DNA of 64,000 nucleotides from CATQHS01 sp965203375 (GTDB lineage: Bacteria > Actinomycetota > Acidimicrobiia > Acidimicrobiales > Aldehydirespiratoraceae), in assembly GCA_965203375.1 (NCBI GenBank), contig OZ241886.1, positions 1,178,001 through 1,242,000 of the forward strand, written 5' to 3'. The notes beneath the pieces are model-generated. The model saw only the letters and a list, made by a program, of their open reading frames with translations. It had not been told where the DNA came from and searched no databases. Positions within the stretch are counted from its first letter, which is position 1. Each line of letters begins with the position of its first letter. A program made the position numbers and the translations under genes. This document shows positions 33,816 to 42,003 of this stretch, one piece after another.

Positions 33816-34110
33816 GATCTGGTTTGCCGCCGCCCCCAACGGGGACCGGCCCGTGCTGGTGCTAACCCGCGATCCAGTCGCCAGCCGCATTGGCGCGGTG
33901 GTGGTCGCGGCGCTCACAAAGCGCCGCCGCGGTCTCTCCTCGGAGCTGCCCCTGACTGCGTCCGGCGACGGGGTCCCCACCGACTGTGTCGTCAATTTCG
34001 ACACCATCCACACCCTTCCTCGCGAATCGTTCCGCCGTCCGATTACCAAACTCACCCCCGTCCGCCTCGAAGAGGTCTGCCAAACCCTCAAGGCCGCTAC
34101 CGGCTGCTAA
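33802..34110 (+). CDS. MazF/PemK-family endoribonuclease toxin
   Basis: 102 residues from ATG 33802. QRGEIWFA, GDRPVLVLTRDP, GAVVVAALTKR, LSSELPL, and GVPTDCVVNFDTIHTLP match the MazF beta-barrel, including the GD-RP and the S-E strand used in RNA cleavage. It would cut mRNA at short sites when freed from the antitoxin. The start overlaps the antitoxin gene, the usual coupled layout. Confidence 0.92.
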   Translation: MQRGEIWFAAAPNGDRPVLVLTRDPVASRIGAVVVAALTKRRRGLSSELPLTASGDGVPTDCVVNFDTIHTLPRESFRRPITKLTPVRLEEVCQTLKAATGC

Positions 34111-34328
34111 AAGTGGACCCGAGACCGCCGACATGATCCTCGATGTCGAACAGCGGCGGAGTCACTGCGGCTGGTCGCCTCGCCGCGTGCCACGGACCCG
34201 AACAATCCGATTTTCTGCACCCCCGGCACCGTCTCGGCAATGGCCTTGGCCGCGGCGAAGGCCGGCGGGCTGTCAACTGCCGCCGCGGTGGCGTGGCTCC
34301 GCTCGTCGACCCCCACGAATACGGCCAT
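34107..34328 (-). pseudogene. Remnant of a minimal nucleotidyltransferase (MntA-like)
   Basis: One frame reads AIAETVPGVQKIGLFGSVARGEATSRSD, the nucleotidyltransferase signature GSxARGE..SD. The continuation LFDIEDHVGGLGSTF lies in another frame, so a frameshift splits it, and the sequence stops against the mazF-like 3' end. No HEPN partner is present. It is a decayed toxin-antitoxin or defence gene on the opposite strand to its neighbours. Confidence 0.6.
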
Positions 34329-34366
34329 AGCAACCGCATTCTACGACCGGTGTCGCCCCGCTGGTC

Positions 34367-34372
34367 TAACAT
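34367..34372 (+). promoter_or_regulatory. Candidate -10 (TAACAT) for the type ISP gene
   Basis: TAACAT lies about 50 bases before GTG 34423, which itself has a strong ribosome site (GAAAGGGG, 34411-34418). No clear -35 was found. Confidence 0.35.
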
Positions 34373-34422
34373 GGCCCGGCCTCGCCGCCCCGGCGGCAGA
34401 GGCAACGACAGAAAGGGGTCTG

Positions 34423-37400
34423 GTGCCGCATCTCGACGCCGCGCTCGACATGCTGCGGGATCGGCTGGCCTACTCGGGGGCGTCCTCGGCCGCTGGCCGG
34501 GGCCGGTTGTTCGAGCGGATGGTGCTGGCCGCGCTGAGGGACCATCCCGGCGAGTACGGCCCGGCCCGGTTCAAGGACCTGTGGCTGTGGGGCGACTGGC
34601 CCGACCGCCACGACCGCCTGCACACCGGCGACATCGGCATCGACCTGGTGGGCGAGCAGACCGCGGAGTTCGGCGGCGGGCTGTGCGCCGTCCAGTGCAA
34701 GTTCTACGGCGCCGGCCGGGTCAGCACCGCGGATGTGGATAAGTTCCTGGCCGCCTCCGACGGCGAGGAGTGGGTGTCGAGGATCTTCGTGGCCACCTCC
34801 GACTACACCGGCCCCGCCCAGCAGAAGCTCACCGGCGCCCGCAACACCGAGATCCTCACCGGGGCCAAGCTCGACTCCTGGCCCCTGGACTGGCGCGACC
34901 TGGCCGCCGACCCCGACCGGGCGGTGTACGACCACACCCGACACCGGCCCCGGCCCGACCAGCAGCAGGCGGTGGACGCGGTGGCCGACGGGCTGGCCGG
35001 CGCCGACACCCGGGGCCGGCTGCTGATGCCGTGCGGCACCGGCAAGTCGGTGGTGGCCCTGTGGGCCGCGGAGCGGCTGAGCGGCAAGGCCGGGCGGGTG
35101 CTGTATCTGGTGCCGTCGATAGCGCTCATGGACCAGACCATGAGGGAGTGGGCGGCGCAGCGATCGATGCCGCACCGCTACCTGGGGGTGTGCTCCGACG
35201 CCAAGGTGGGGCGGCGGGCCGACGACCCCGACGTGTCGGTGTCGGAGCTGGCCATGCCGGTCACCACCGATGCCGCCAAGATCGCCTCGGAGCTAAAGCT
35301 GGAGGCCCCCGAGGCCATGACCGCCGTGTTCTGCACCTACCAGTCCCTGGAGAAGGTGGCCCTGGCCCAAGACCCCTACGGCTGCCCGCCCTTCGACTTG
35401 GTGATCTGCGACGAGGCCCACCGAACGACTGGCGCGGCCGGCGCCGACCCGGCCCTGTTCCAACAGATACACGACGAGCGTTACCTGCAGGCCCGGCGGC
35501 GGCTGTACATGACCGCCACCCAGCGGGTCTACACCGAGGCGGCCAAAGCCAAGGCCGACGGCGACGTGTTCTCGATGGAGGACGAGGATCAGTTCGGGCC
35601 GCTGCTTTACTCGATGACCTTCGGCCAGGCCATCGAGCAGGGCCTGCTGTCGGACTATGAGGTGCTGGTGATCGGCGTCGGCGAGGACGCCTACGGCGAC
35701 CTGCTGGGCCCCGGTGCCCGCAACGGCGTCGAGGTGACCACCCCGACCGGGAAGACCGAGACGGTGGACTACGAAGACGTGGTGAAGCTGCTCGGCTGCT
35801 GGGACGCGCTGGCCGACCCCACCACCCTCGGCCCCGGCGGGACGAACCGGAAAGTGGGCGAGATCACGCCCGGGGTGCGACACTGCCGGCGGGCCATCGC
35901 CTTCACCAACACGGTGAAGTCTTCCGAGAGAGCGGCCGCGGCCCTGACCACGCTCACCGGCCGTGCCGCAGAGGACCGCGCCAGCGGGGGGGGGGGGGGG
36001 TTAGGGGCCTCCACCCTGCGCCTCGACGCCGACCACGTCGACGGCAAGATGAACGCCTACCAGCGGTCGTTCAAGCTGGGCAGGCTCCGGGAGCGGGACG
36101 CCGACGCCGACCAATCGGCTGAGTCGTCCGGCGGCCCGCCCCGGGCCCGGCTGCTGTCCAACGCCCGCTGCCTCACCGAAGGGGTGGACGTCCCGGCGCT
36201 CGACGCGGTGGCGTTCCTGGCCCCCAAGCGGTCCGACATAGACATCGTGCAGGCCGTGGGCCGGGTGATGCGCACTGCGCCCGGCAAGAGCGTGGGCTAC
36301 GTGGTGCTGCCGGTGCTGGTGCCCGAGGGGAAGCTGATGGAGTCGGCCGAGGTGCTCGACGGAAGCGACTTCAAGCAGGTCTTCCGAGTGCTGCGGGCGC
36401 TGCGGTCCCACGACGAGCGCCTGGACGTGACTGTCAACTCGATCAACTCGGCCCTGAACAAGCTGCCGCTGCGCATCCTCGACCGCACCGACCATCCCGG
36501 CGACTCCGACGGCGTGCAGCAGCAGTTGGCGCTGTCGGACGTGCTGGCCCAGAAGGTGGCCTCGGCGGTGGTGGAGTTCGTCGGCGACCGGCAGTACTGG
36601 CCGTCGTGGGGCCGCCGCACCGCCGCCGTGTGCCGCCTGGTCCGCAGCCACCTGGACGCCGAGGCGGCCGACAAGCCCAAGGTGCGCGAGGCCTTGGCCG
36701 GGTTCGCCAAGGCCATGGCCGAGACGGCCATCCCGTCGTTCACCGAGACCGACGCCCGGGAGATGATCTCCCAGCACGTGGTGACCATGCCCGTGTTCGA
36801 CGCCTTCTTCGCCGAGAGCCGTTTCGCCAAGCAGAACCCGGTGTCCCGCCACATCGACGGCCTGCTGACCCGGCTGGCCGCAGCCGGGGTCCGGTTCGAC
36901 CATCTCATCGAATCGCTGGAGGACAACTATCGGCGGATCACCACCGGCCTGTCCGAGGCGTCGTCGGAGGAGAGGCTCGACCGGCTCCGGCAGGTGTACG
37001 AGGGTTTCTTCAAGGAGGCCATCCCCGACATCGTGGAGCGGCTGGGGATCGTGTACACGCCGCTGCCGCTGGTGGACTTCGTGCTGCGCAGCGTCGACGC
37101 GGTGTGCCGGGCCGAGTTCGGCCGCGGCATCGGCGCCGAGGGCGTAACCGTGCTGGACCCCTTTGTGGGGACCGGCACCTTCCCGGCCCGCCTGTTCACC
37201 TTACGGGGTGCCGACGGGACGCCGCTGGTCGCCGACGAGGATGTGGCCCGCAAGTACCACTCCGAGATCCAGGCCAAAGATCTGGTGATGCTCGCCTACT
37301 ACATCGCCGCCCTCAAGATCGAGGAGTCGGCAGCCGAGCGGGGCGTGTTCGAGGAGAGCGACTACGAGCCCTTCCCCGGCATCGCTTTGGCGGACACGTT

Positions 37401-38841
37401 CGCGTCGGGAACCCCGGCCATGAAATCCCAGCGCGAGCAGTACACCCAGCAGGTCATGGCCGTGGGCGCGCCGGTGCCCGAGAACTCCGACCGGGCCCGC
37501 ACCCAGGAGACCACCCCCATCCGGGTGATAGTCGGCAACCCGCCCTGGTCGGCCGGCCAGAAGTCTGCGGGGGATGACAACCCACGAGACGACTACGAGG
37601 AGATGGCCCAGCGGGTGCGCGAAACCTACGGAGAAAAGCAGGCGGCCGTAACTGGTGGTAGTGGAGGGGGCAAGTCAGCCGGGAACCTCTACGTGCAGGC
37701 ATTCCGATGGGCAACGGATCGGCTGGCCAGTCCCGACGGTGACCCCGACAACGAAGGCTGGATCGTGGCCTTCGTCCACCCCAATTCTCTGATCACTGCC
37801 ACCTCGTTAGCAGGAATGCGCGCCGCCTTGCGCGACGAGTTCACCGGTATCTATGTGGTGAACCTGCGGGGTGATGCCTACAAGAGCGGTGAGGAGTTCA
37901 AGCGCGAGGGCGAGAAGATCTTCGGAAGCGGCTCTCGCAATGGGGTGCAGATCACGGTGCTGGTGCGTAACTCAAGCTCGCCTGCGGGCAATCCGGCCGC
38001 TTTGCGCTACGCAGAGGTGCCTGAAGGTCTCACCCGCGATGAAAAGTTTGAATGGCTTGAAACTCTTGGCGATGTCACCAGCGGTGATCTGACCGAGGTG
38101 CCGGTCAATAAGAGGCATGATTGGGTGAATATCGGTGACGGTAGCTTCGGCCAGTTGTTGCCCGTCTGCGACATTGACAAGAAGGCCACACGAGTAGCGG
38201 CCAGAAATCACGCGTTGGGCGTCGCGACGAACTGTGACACCTACGTTTACTCATTCTCACGCGACGATCTCATTGATCGTGTGCAACGCCTGATTACCGG
38301 ATACGAGGAAGCTCGACGAGCCGTCCACGCCGAACTCTGGTCCGGTCCGCCCGATCGGAGAATCGTAGCAGAACGCGTTGCCGAGTGGTCAGACAACGAC
38401 CGTCTTCAAGAGATCAAGTGGACCGACACCTTGAAACAATCACTACGCAAAGGCGAGGTCATTGAGTTCGACTCGGACCGCATACGTGAGGTGTTGTACC
38501 GACCGTTCACAAAGCTGTGGCTTTACGAAGATCACCGTATCCTCACCGCAGTCAAAACAGTTTCAGCGATGTTCGAGGACCGCAGAGATCAGAGATCAGA
38601 GATCAGAGATCAGAGATCAGAGATCAGAGATCAGAGATCAGAGATCAGAGATCAGAGAACAGAGAACAGAGAACAGAGAACAGAGAACAGAGAACAGAGA
38701 ACACCCACAATATCACACATCATCGTCAGTTCCCCGAACAACAGAGCAATCTTCGGAGTCGTCGCCACCAGCGACCTGCCCGACCTCTGCGCCGCGGGCA
38801 GCAATCAGCCAGCGAGGGGAATCCCATGCCGGCGATACTGA
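34423..38841 (+). CDS. Type ISP restriction-modification enzyme, main polypeptide (nuclease-helicase-methylase)
   Basis: 1472 residues from GTG 34423. Order: Mrr-like nuclease with D..QCK (GIDLVG, CAVQCKFYG, residues ~70-95); SF2 helicase/translocase with MPCGTGKS near 203, DEAH near 330, MTAT, and QAVGRVMRT; N6-adenine methylase with LDPFVGTGTF near 910 and NPPW near 1040; then the start of target recognition. This is the LlaBIII-like single-chain layout. It is unusual in having a 15-G tract (residues ~522-526), a heptad repeat (~1388-1427) and a stop just before the final domain, which is encoded separately at 39387. The long N-terminal open frame before 34423 is not conserved. Confidence 0.9.
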   Translation: MPHLDAALDMLRDRLAYSGASSAAGRGRLFERMVLAALRDHPGEYGPARFKDLWLWGDWPDRHDRLHTGDIGIDLVGEQTAEFGGGLCAVQCKFYGAGRVSTADVDKFLAASDGEEWVSRIFVATSDYTGPAQQKLTGARNTEILTGAKLDSWPLDWRDLAADPDRAVYDHTRHRPRPDQQQAVDAVADGLAGADTRGRLLMPCGTGKSVVALWAAERLSGKAGRVLYLVPSIALMDQTMREWAAQRSMPHRYLGVCSDAKVGRRADDPDVSVSELAMPVTTDAAKIASELKLEAPEAMTAVFCTYQSLEKVALAQDPYGCPPFDLVICDEAHRTTGAAGADPALFQQIHDERYLQARRRLYMTATQRVYTEAAKAKADGDVFSMEDEDQFGPLLYSMTFGQAIEQGLLSDYEVLVIGVGEDAYGDLLGPGARNGVEVTTPTGKTETVDYEDVVKLLGCWDALADPTTLGPGGTNRKVGEITPGVRHCRRAIAFTNTVKSSERAAAALTTLTGRAAEDRASGGGGGLGASTLRLDADHVDGKMNAYQRSFKLGRLRERDADADQSAESSGGPPRARLLSNARCLTEGVDVPALDAVAFLAPKRSDIDIVQAVGRVMRTAPGKSVGYVVLPVLVPEGKLMESAEVLDGSDFKQVFRVLRALRSHDERLDVTVNSINSALNKLPLRILDRTDHPGDSDGVQQQLALSDVLAQKVASAVVEFVGDRQYWPSWGRRTAAVCRLVRSHLDAEAADKPKVREALAGFAKAMAETAIPSFTETDAREMISQHVVTMPVFDAFFAESRFAKQNPVSRHIDGLLTRLAAAGVRFDHLIESLEDNYRRITTGLSEASSEERLDRLRQVYEGFFKEAIPDIVERLGIVYTPLPLVDFVLRSVDAVCRAEFGRGIGAEGVTVLDPFVGTGTFPARLFTLRGADGTPLVADEDVARKYHSEIQAKDLVMLAYYIAALKIEESAAERGVFEESDYEPFPGIALADTFASGTPAMKSQREQYTQQVMAVGAPVPENSDRARTQETTPIRVIVGNPPWSAGQKSAGDDNPRDDYEEMAQRVRETYGEKQAAVTGGSGGGKSAGNLYVQAFRWATDRLASPDGDPDNEGWIVAFVHPNSLITATSLAGMRAALRDEFTGIYVVNLRGDAYKSGEEFKREGEKIFGSGSRNGVQITVLVRNSSSPAGNPAALRYAEVPEGLTRDEKFEWLETLGDVTSGDLTEVPVNKRHDWVNIGDGSFGQLLPVCDIDKKATRVAARNHALGVATNCDTYVYSFSRDDLIDRVQRLITGYEEARRAVHAELWSGPPDRRIVAERVAEWSDNDRLQEIKWTDTLKQSLRKGEVIEFDSDRIREVLYRPFTKLWLYEDHRILTAVKTVSAMFEDRRDQRSEIRDQRSEIRDQRSEIRDQRTENREQRTENREQRTPTISHIIVSSPNNRAIFGVVATSDLPDLCAAGSNQPARGIPCRRY
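35986..36000 (+). repeat. Poly-G(15) tract in the helicase domain
   Basis: Fifteen Gs encode five glycines between the helicase lobes. TTAG follows directly, so loss of one G brings TAG into frame at once. This is a classic slipped-strand switch design. Confidence 0.9.
38584..38702 (+). repeat. Heptanucleotide tract: 10 x AGAGATC then 7 x AGAGAAC
   Basis: Seventeen perfect 7-base units in two blocks. Because 7 is not a multiple of 3, each gain or loss shifts the frame, while the translation stays a seven-residue repeat (DQRSEIR, EQRTENR) in every frame. All three frames remain open past the tract. Confidence 0.95.
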
Positions 38842-38969
38842 TCTCGGGGACATCGAACATGCCGTTTCAGTCGTTGGCGTCGATGCTGCTGCCGGATCTG
38901 GCGACTGTGAAAGGATCGCAGCAGACGAGGGCGCTGCCGCCGCAAACCAGCCGGGCGGCGGCCCGCTAG
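38826..38969 (+). CDS. Module B mini-ORF of the type ISP array
   Basis: 47 residues from ATG 38826, which lies 13 bases before the main ORF's stop codon. PAILISGTSNMPFQSLASMLLPDL shows the module pattern. The same frame is also reached from the main gene if the heptamer tract shifts to it. Separate translation is unproven. Confidence 0.45.
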   Translation: MPAILISGTSNMPFQSLASMLLPDLATVKGSQQTRALPPQTSRAAAR

Positions 38970-38987
38970 AGAGAGAGAGAGAGAGAG
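38968..38987 (+). repeat. (AG)10 dinucleotide tract before module C
   Basis: Ten AG units run directly into ATG 38988 and form its only purine-rich ribosome-site-like sequence. Slippage would change ribosome spacing, and the frame of any read-through. Confidence 0.85.
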
Positions 38988-39116
38988 ATGGTTCTCGTCG
39001 CCAGCCCGAACAACATGGCCATCCCCGGGGCGCTCGCCTGCCGGGTCCTCCCCGACCTGCACGCCGTCGCGGCCGGTCAGGCGACCCGGGCCATCCCGAG
39101 GCGGCGATCGTGGTGA
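38988..39116 (+). CDS. Module C mini-ORF of the type ISP array
   Basis: 42 residues: VLVASPNNMAIPGALA, VLPDLHAVAAGQATRAIPRRR. It is the best preserved copy. It starts at ATG 38988 and its TGA overlaps the GTG of module D (39113). Confidence 0.45.
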   Translation: MVLVASPNNMAIPGALACRVLPDLHAVAAGQATRAIPRRRSW

Positions 39117-39232
39117 CCAGCCCGTCGAACAGGACCAGGTTCGCGGCTCTGGCCGCTGGCCCGATGCCGGACCTGCACGCGGTGGACCCGGCGGGCCGGG
39201 CGATGTCGCGCCGATCGAGGCGGTCGTCGTGA
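39113..39232 (+). CDS. Module D mini-ORF of the type ISP array
   Basis: 39 residues from GTG 39113 (GTGA overlap with module C): TSPSNRTRFAALAAGPMPDLHAVDPAGRAM. Its stop overlaps GTG 39229 of module E. A frame from the main gene two steps off also ends here. Confidence 0.45.
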   Translation: MTSPSNRTRFAALAAGPMPDLHAVDPAGRAMSRRSRRSS

Positions 39233-39390
39233 CCGGCACATCCAACGGCGGGCGCGACGACTCGATCATGGCCGTTGGCTGCCTGCCGGACCTGAACAGC
39301 ATCGGCCCCGGGCGGGGCGGGGGGAGAGCGATCATCGGCTCCGGCCCGCATGCTCGCCGCAGCCCGGACCACGAAGGAGCGGCCAGATGA
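39229..39390 (+). CDS. Module E mini-ORF of the type ISP array
   Basis: 53 residues from GTG 39229: TGTSNGGRDDSIMAVGCLPDLNSI, then an RSPDHEGAAR tail. Its TGA overlaps ATG 39387 of the C-terminal domain ORF (ATGA), which would couple that domain's translation to the array. Confidence 0.45.
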   Translation: MTGTSNGGRDDSIMAVGCLPDLNSIGPGRGGGRAIIGSGPHARRSPDHEGAAR

Positions 39391-40079
39391 CAGCGACCCT
39401 GCCGGACATGGCCCCGCCCGCGAGCGGCGATGGCCATAATGTCACTGACTGGTGCTTGGAGCAGTTCCATGAGCGCTACGGCGATGAGTCGATCACCAAG
39501 GACGACATCTGGGAGTACCTGTACGGCGTGATGCACGCCCCGGACTGGCGGGAGCGCTACCGCCACGACTTGGCCCGCAATCTGCCCCGGGTGCCGCTGG
39601 CCGGGGACTTCGAGGCGTTCCGGTCGGCGGGCCGGGCACTCATGGACCTCCACGTCGGCTACGAGACCTGCCCCGAGTGCCCCGGCGTCGAGTGCCTGGT
39701 CGACGATCATCCCGACGAGGGCGGTGCCGACCCCGGTGCCTACCGGATCACCGGCCGGATGCAGGGCCGCAACTCCGACGGCAGCAAGTGCGGCAAGAAC
39801 GACGACTGGGATGTGCTGGCGGTCAACGACCGCTGCCGCCTCGTCGGCATCCCGCCCGAGGCCCACGCCTACAAGGTGTCGGGCCGCTCACCCCTCCAGT
39901 GGGCCGTCGACCAGCTCAAGTTCAAGCACGACAAGGCCTCGGGCATCACCGACGACCCCAACGGCTGGCACGCCTGGGCCGACAACCCCTTCGAGCTGAT
40001 CCGCCACCTGCGCCGCCTCGCCCACGTAGGCGCAGAAACCCACCGCATAGTCTCCACCCTCCCTCCATCCCTCACATAG
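39387..40079 (+). CDS. Type ISP restriction-modification enzyme, detached C-terminal domain
   Basis: 230 residues. NVTDWCLEQFHERYGDESITKDDIWEYLYGVMHAPDWRERY, NLPRVPLAGDFEAF and DKASGITDDPNGW are the conserved final domain of type ISP enzymes, normally continuous with the methylase chain. Here it is a separate ORF, 545 bases beyond the main stop, starting at an ATG that overlaps module E's stop. It probably completes target recognition as a separate polypeptide, or the locus is a decaying pseudogene. The sequence is intact, with no internal stops. Confidence 0.85.
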   Translation: MTATLPDMAPPASGDGHNVTDWCLEQFHERYGDESITKDDIWEYLYGVMHAPDWRERYRHDLARNLPRVPLAGDFEAFRSAGRALMDLHVGYETCPECPGVECLVDDHPDEGGADPGAYRITGRMQGRNSDGSKCGKNDDWDVLAVNDRCRLVGIPPEAHAYKVSGRSPLQWAVDQLKFKHDKASGITDDPNGWHAWADNPFELIRHLRRLAHVGAETHRIVSTLPPSLT

Positions 40080-40129
40080 CCACAACCGCAGCCGCCGTTG
40101 AGTCCAGCGGCCGCTCCCGAAGGCTGGTG

Positions 40130-41053
40130 CTACATGAGATGTATGTGGGCCTGGATCTTGTATATGCACTCCTCGAATGAAAGCTCCTGCAATCCATGAA
40201 CAAGCGGCACTATCTCTACTTCGTATGCTTCTTTCAGTAGTCTATATCGCTCAGTGCCGGGATGCCAGATGTCTAGAGATCGCAACCCTTCCGGTGGGAT
40301 GGGAGTAAGACGAGAGAGGCGAAAACGGTCGCCTTCAGGACGGTTGGCTGCCTCATAGAGCGAATCTATTTCTCCAGGTTCAAGTTCATATCCGTATGAA
40401 CTCAAGATGCAGGCGATGTCATAGATATCTCTGACCCGAGAAGTGATCCGTTCAGGCCGTTCGTGAGTCACTATCCGGTTCAAGGCATGCAGCTTTTCAC
40501 CCAATGTCTCAAAGGGATGGCAACAGAGGACCTGAGGCACAGGTTCGTCCTTGGTGTCAATTTCTAGATGTTCGGATATCAGGGACAGCATTTCTGTTGT
40601 TTCGTAACGGCCTATTCCAGTATTGACAGTTACTTCGACTTTGACCGCGGGCTCCTGGCCTCGGCCAGCCTCATGTTCTACTAGCGGGTGGTATGGGATA
40701 TTGTAACGGCTGTACCATTTACCAGACCGTATTCCGAACTCATCCGGCCATAGAGCTAGAGCCCTCATCTTGATCTCATCCATACACCGATCCCGCTTCT
40801 TGTTGCCGAAGGTTCCGCTGAGAGGAGGGACGATCCCGAGGTCTATATCTTCCGAGAATCGCGTCGTAATGCCTTGTTTGGCCAGCGCGGTCCCTCCTTT
40901 GAGCACTAACTTTACATCAGGGTAAACCGTCAGAGGGGGGCATAGTTCAACAGCCATCCGCACAAGCTGATGATCGTGATAAACTTGGTCTGGCAGGAGC
41001 CCAGTGTCTTTCGCAACCTCTGGAATGGCGTTCAGAATCTCGTCGCTGATCAT
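40130..41053 (-). CDS. AbiEii/AbiGii-type nucleotidyltransferase toxin
   Basis: 307 residues. LVLKGGTALAK and RFSEDIDLGI are the nucleotidyltransferase motif of the AbiEii family (GGT..R.S.D.D); ETLGEKLHAL and RVRDIYDIACIL are the helical follow-on. These toxins transfer nucleotides, for instance to tRNA, and give abortive infection. The start overlaps the stop of the upstream partner gene (ATGA). Base composition is more AT-rich than in core genes, suggesting acquisition. Confidence 0.87.
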   Translation of the reverse strand: MISDEILNAIPEVAKDTGLLPDQVYHDHQLVRMAVELCPPLTVYPDVKLVLKGGTALAKQGITTRFSEDIDLGIVPPLSGTFGNKKRDRCMDEIKMRALALWPDEFGIRSGKWYSRYNIPYHPLVEHEAGRGQEPAVKVEVTVNTGIGRYETTEMLSLISEHLEIDTKDEPVPQVLCCHPFETLGEKLHALNRIVTHERPERITSRVRDIYDIACILSSYGYELEPGEIDSLYEAANRPEGDRFRLSRLTPIPPEGLRSLDIWHPGTERYRLLKEAYEVEIVPLVHGLQELSFEECIYKIQAHIHLM

Positions 41054-41790
41054 GGCGCATCCAGGACATGGAGCCGGGCAAAACGGTAGGCGTCGGCGGC
41101 GATGCCTAATACCTGATCTAGCCTGTCCATGTATATGTGGCCGAGACGCGGATCATCATGGCTGGCTACTTTGCGAATGAGGTCATGTCGCTCGACTGGC
41201 AGCGGCGGTCGTGCTTCTAAACCCTCGCTTTCTAATTGTCTTTGGTGATGATCGCGCGATCCCCAGGCGAATGATATCATCGCATCCCCCCAAGGCTCAA
41301 TTTGGCCGAACATCTTGTAGTATCTCAGTGCTTCAAGCAACGTGATTTCCAAGAAGGTGAGTTCGCGCCTCATCTCGTTGGCTCTGCCGAAGAAACGGAT
41401 CTTCGGGCCCTTCATCTTGGGCGACTGGGGCGGCCGGCCCACTACCGCCAACCAGATTTGCGCTGGGATTTGCGTAGTCAGCCTGAAACTGCGCAGTGCG
41501 TCGTAGCCGGTCAATCCGCAACCGGGACCGGCCATATGCACGGCCACGGCTTCAGCGCCCGGCGTGGTCTTGGTGAGCTTCTTGCCGCTGCGGGTCACCA
41601 ACGGCGGATCGTGGTGATCGGCCCGCCAGTACAGGCCGTGGGTAACGCGGCGCACTAGGCCGTACGGGTCGCGGTCCTCCCGGGCCAAGCACTGCCGAGC
41701 CGCGGCGGGGGAGCCCGGCAGATCGCCAACCGTCAAGAAGGTGCCGACCGGCACCCCCCGCAGATACTCGATGAAAGGCGACCTCCGCAC
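41050..41790 (-). CDS. AbiEi-like antitoxin / DUF6088-type transcriptional regulator
   Basis: 246 residues. An N-terminal winged-helix-like region (GTFLTVGDLPGSPAAARQCLAREDRDPYGLVRRVTHGLYWR) is followed by an AbiEi-type C-terminal domain (GLTGYDALRSFRLTTQIPAQIWLAVVGR). It is the first gene of a type IV-like toxin-antitoxin pair and probably represses its own promoter. GTG 41790 fits a leaderless start. Family level is sure, exact subfamily less so. Confidence 0.75.
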   Translation of the reverse strand: MRRSPFIEYLRGVPVGTFLTVGDLPGSPAAARQCLAREDRDPYGLVRRVTHGLYWRADHHDPPLVTRSGKKLTKTTPGAEAVAVHMAGPGCGLTGYDALRSFRLTTQIPAQIWLAVVGRPPQSPKMKGPKIRFFGRANEMRRELTFLEITLLEALRYYKMFGQIEPWGDAMISFAWGSRDHHQRQLESEGLEARPPLPVERHDLIRKVASHDDPRLGHIYMDRLDQVLGIAADAYRFARLHVLDAP

Positions 41791-41796
41791 CCCTCA

Positions 41797-41802
41797 ACCA
41801 TA
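41797..41802 (-). promoter_or_regulatory. Candidate -10 box (TATGGT) for the AbiE-like operon
   Basis: On the minus strand TATGGT is followed by 6 bases and GTG 41790. Confidence 0.5.
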
Positions 41803-42003
41803 CCACGCCAAAGTGACAATCGCCTAGAGCGGTTCGTGTAGCCTGACAGCACCGAGGCTGGCTCCCGGGGGGAGGAAGGGGCAGGAGCATCACTCTGGTA
41901 CCATGCAAGGCGCGTCTTTCGCTATGACCTGCCTCCGGCGGCACCGGTCGGTCATTCGGCGAATGGTGGAGGAACTGCCACAAGGTGAAGGGAGCAACGG
42001 ATC

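Larger units (their letters stand above)
38703..39390 (+). repeat. Five diverged tandem copies of a type ISP C-terminal module
   Basis: Each copy encodes a variant of V-x-S-P/T-N/S-N...LPDL-x-A/S-V/I...R-A-I/M-P. A: end of the main ORF. B: 38826-38969. C: 38988-39116. D: 39113-39232. E: 39229-39390. In intact type ISP enzymes one such segment joins the target-recognition part to the final NITDW-type domain. Copies C, D, E and the final-domain ORF are linked by four-base stop-start overlaps. Confidence 0.75.

Noticed and set aside
34240..34422. Upstream start for the type ISP gene
   Set aside because: These codons overlap the nucleotidyltransferase remnant and show no family similarity; GTG 34423 has a strong ribosome site.
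38584..38702. CRISPR-like repeat array
   Set aside because: The units are 7 bases without spacers, inside a coding sequence; it is a microsatellite.
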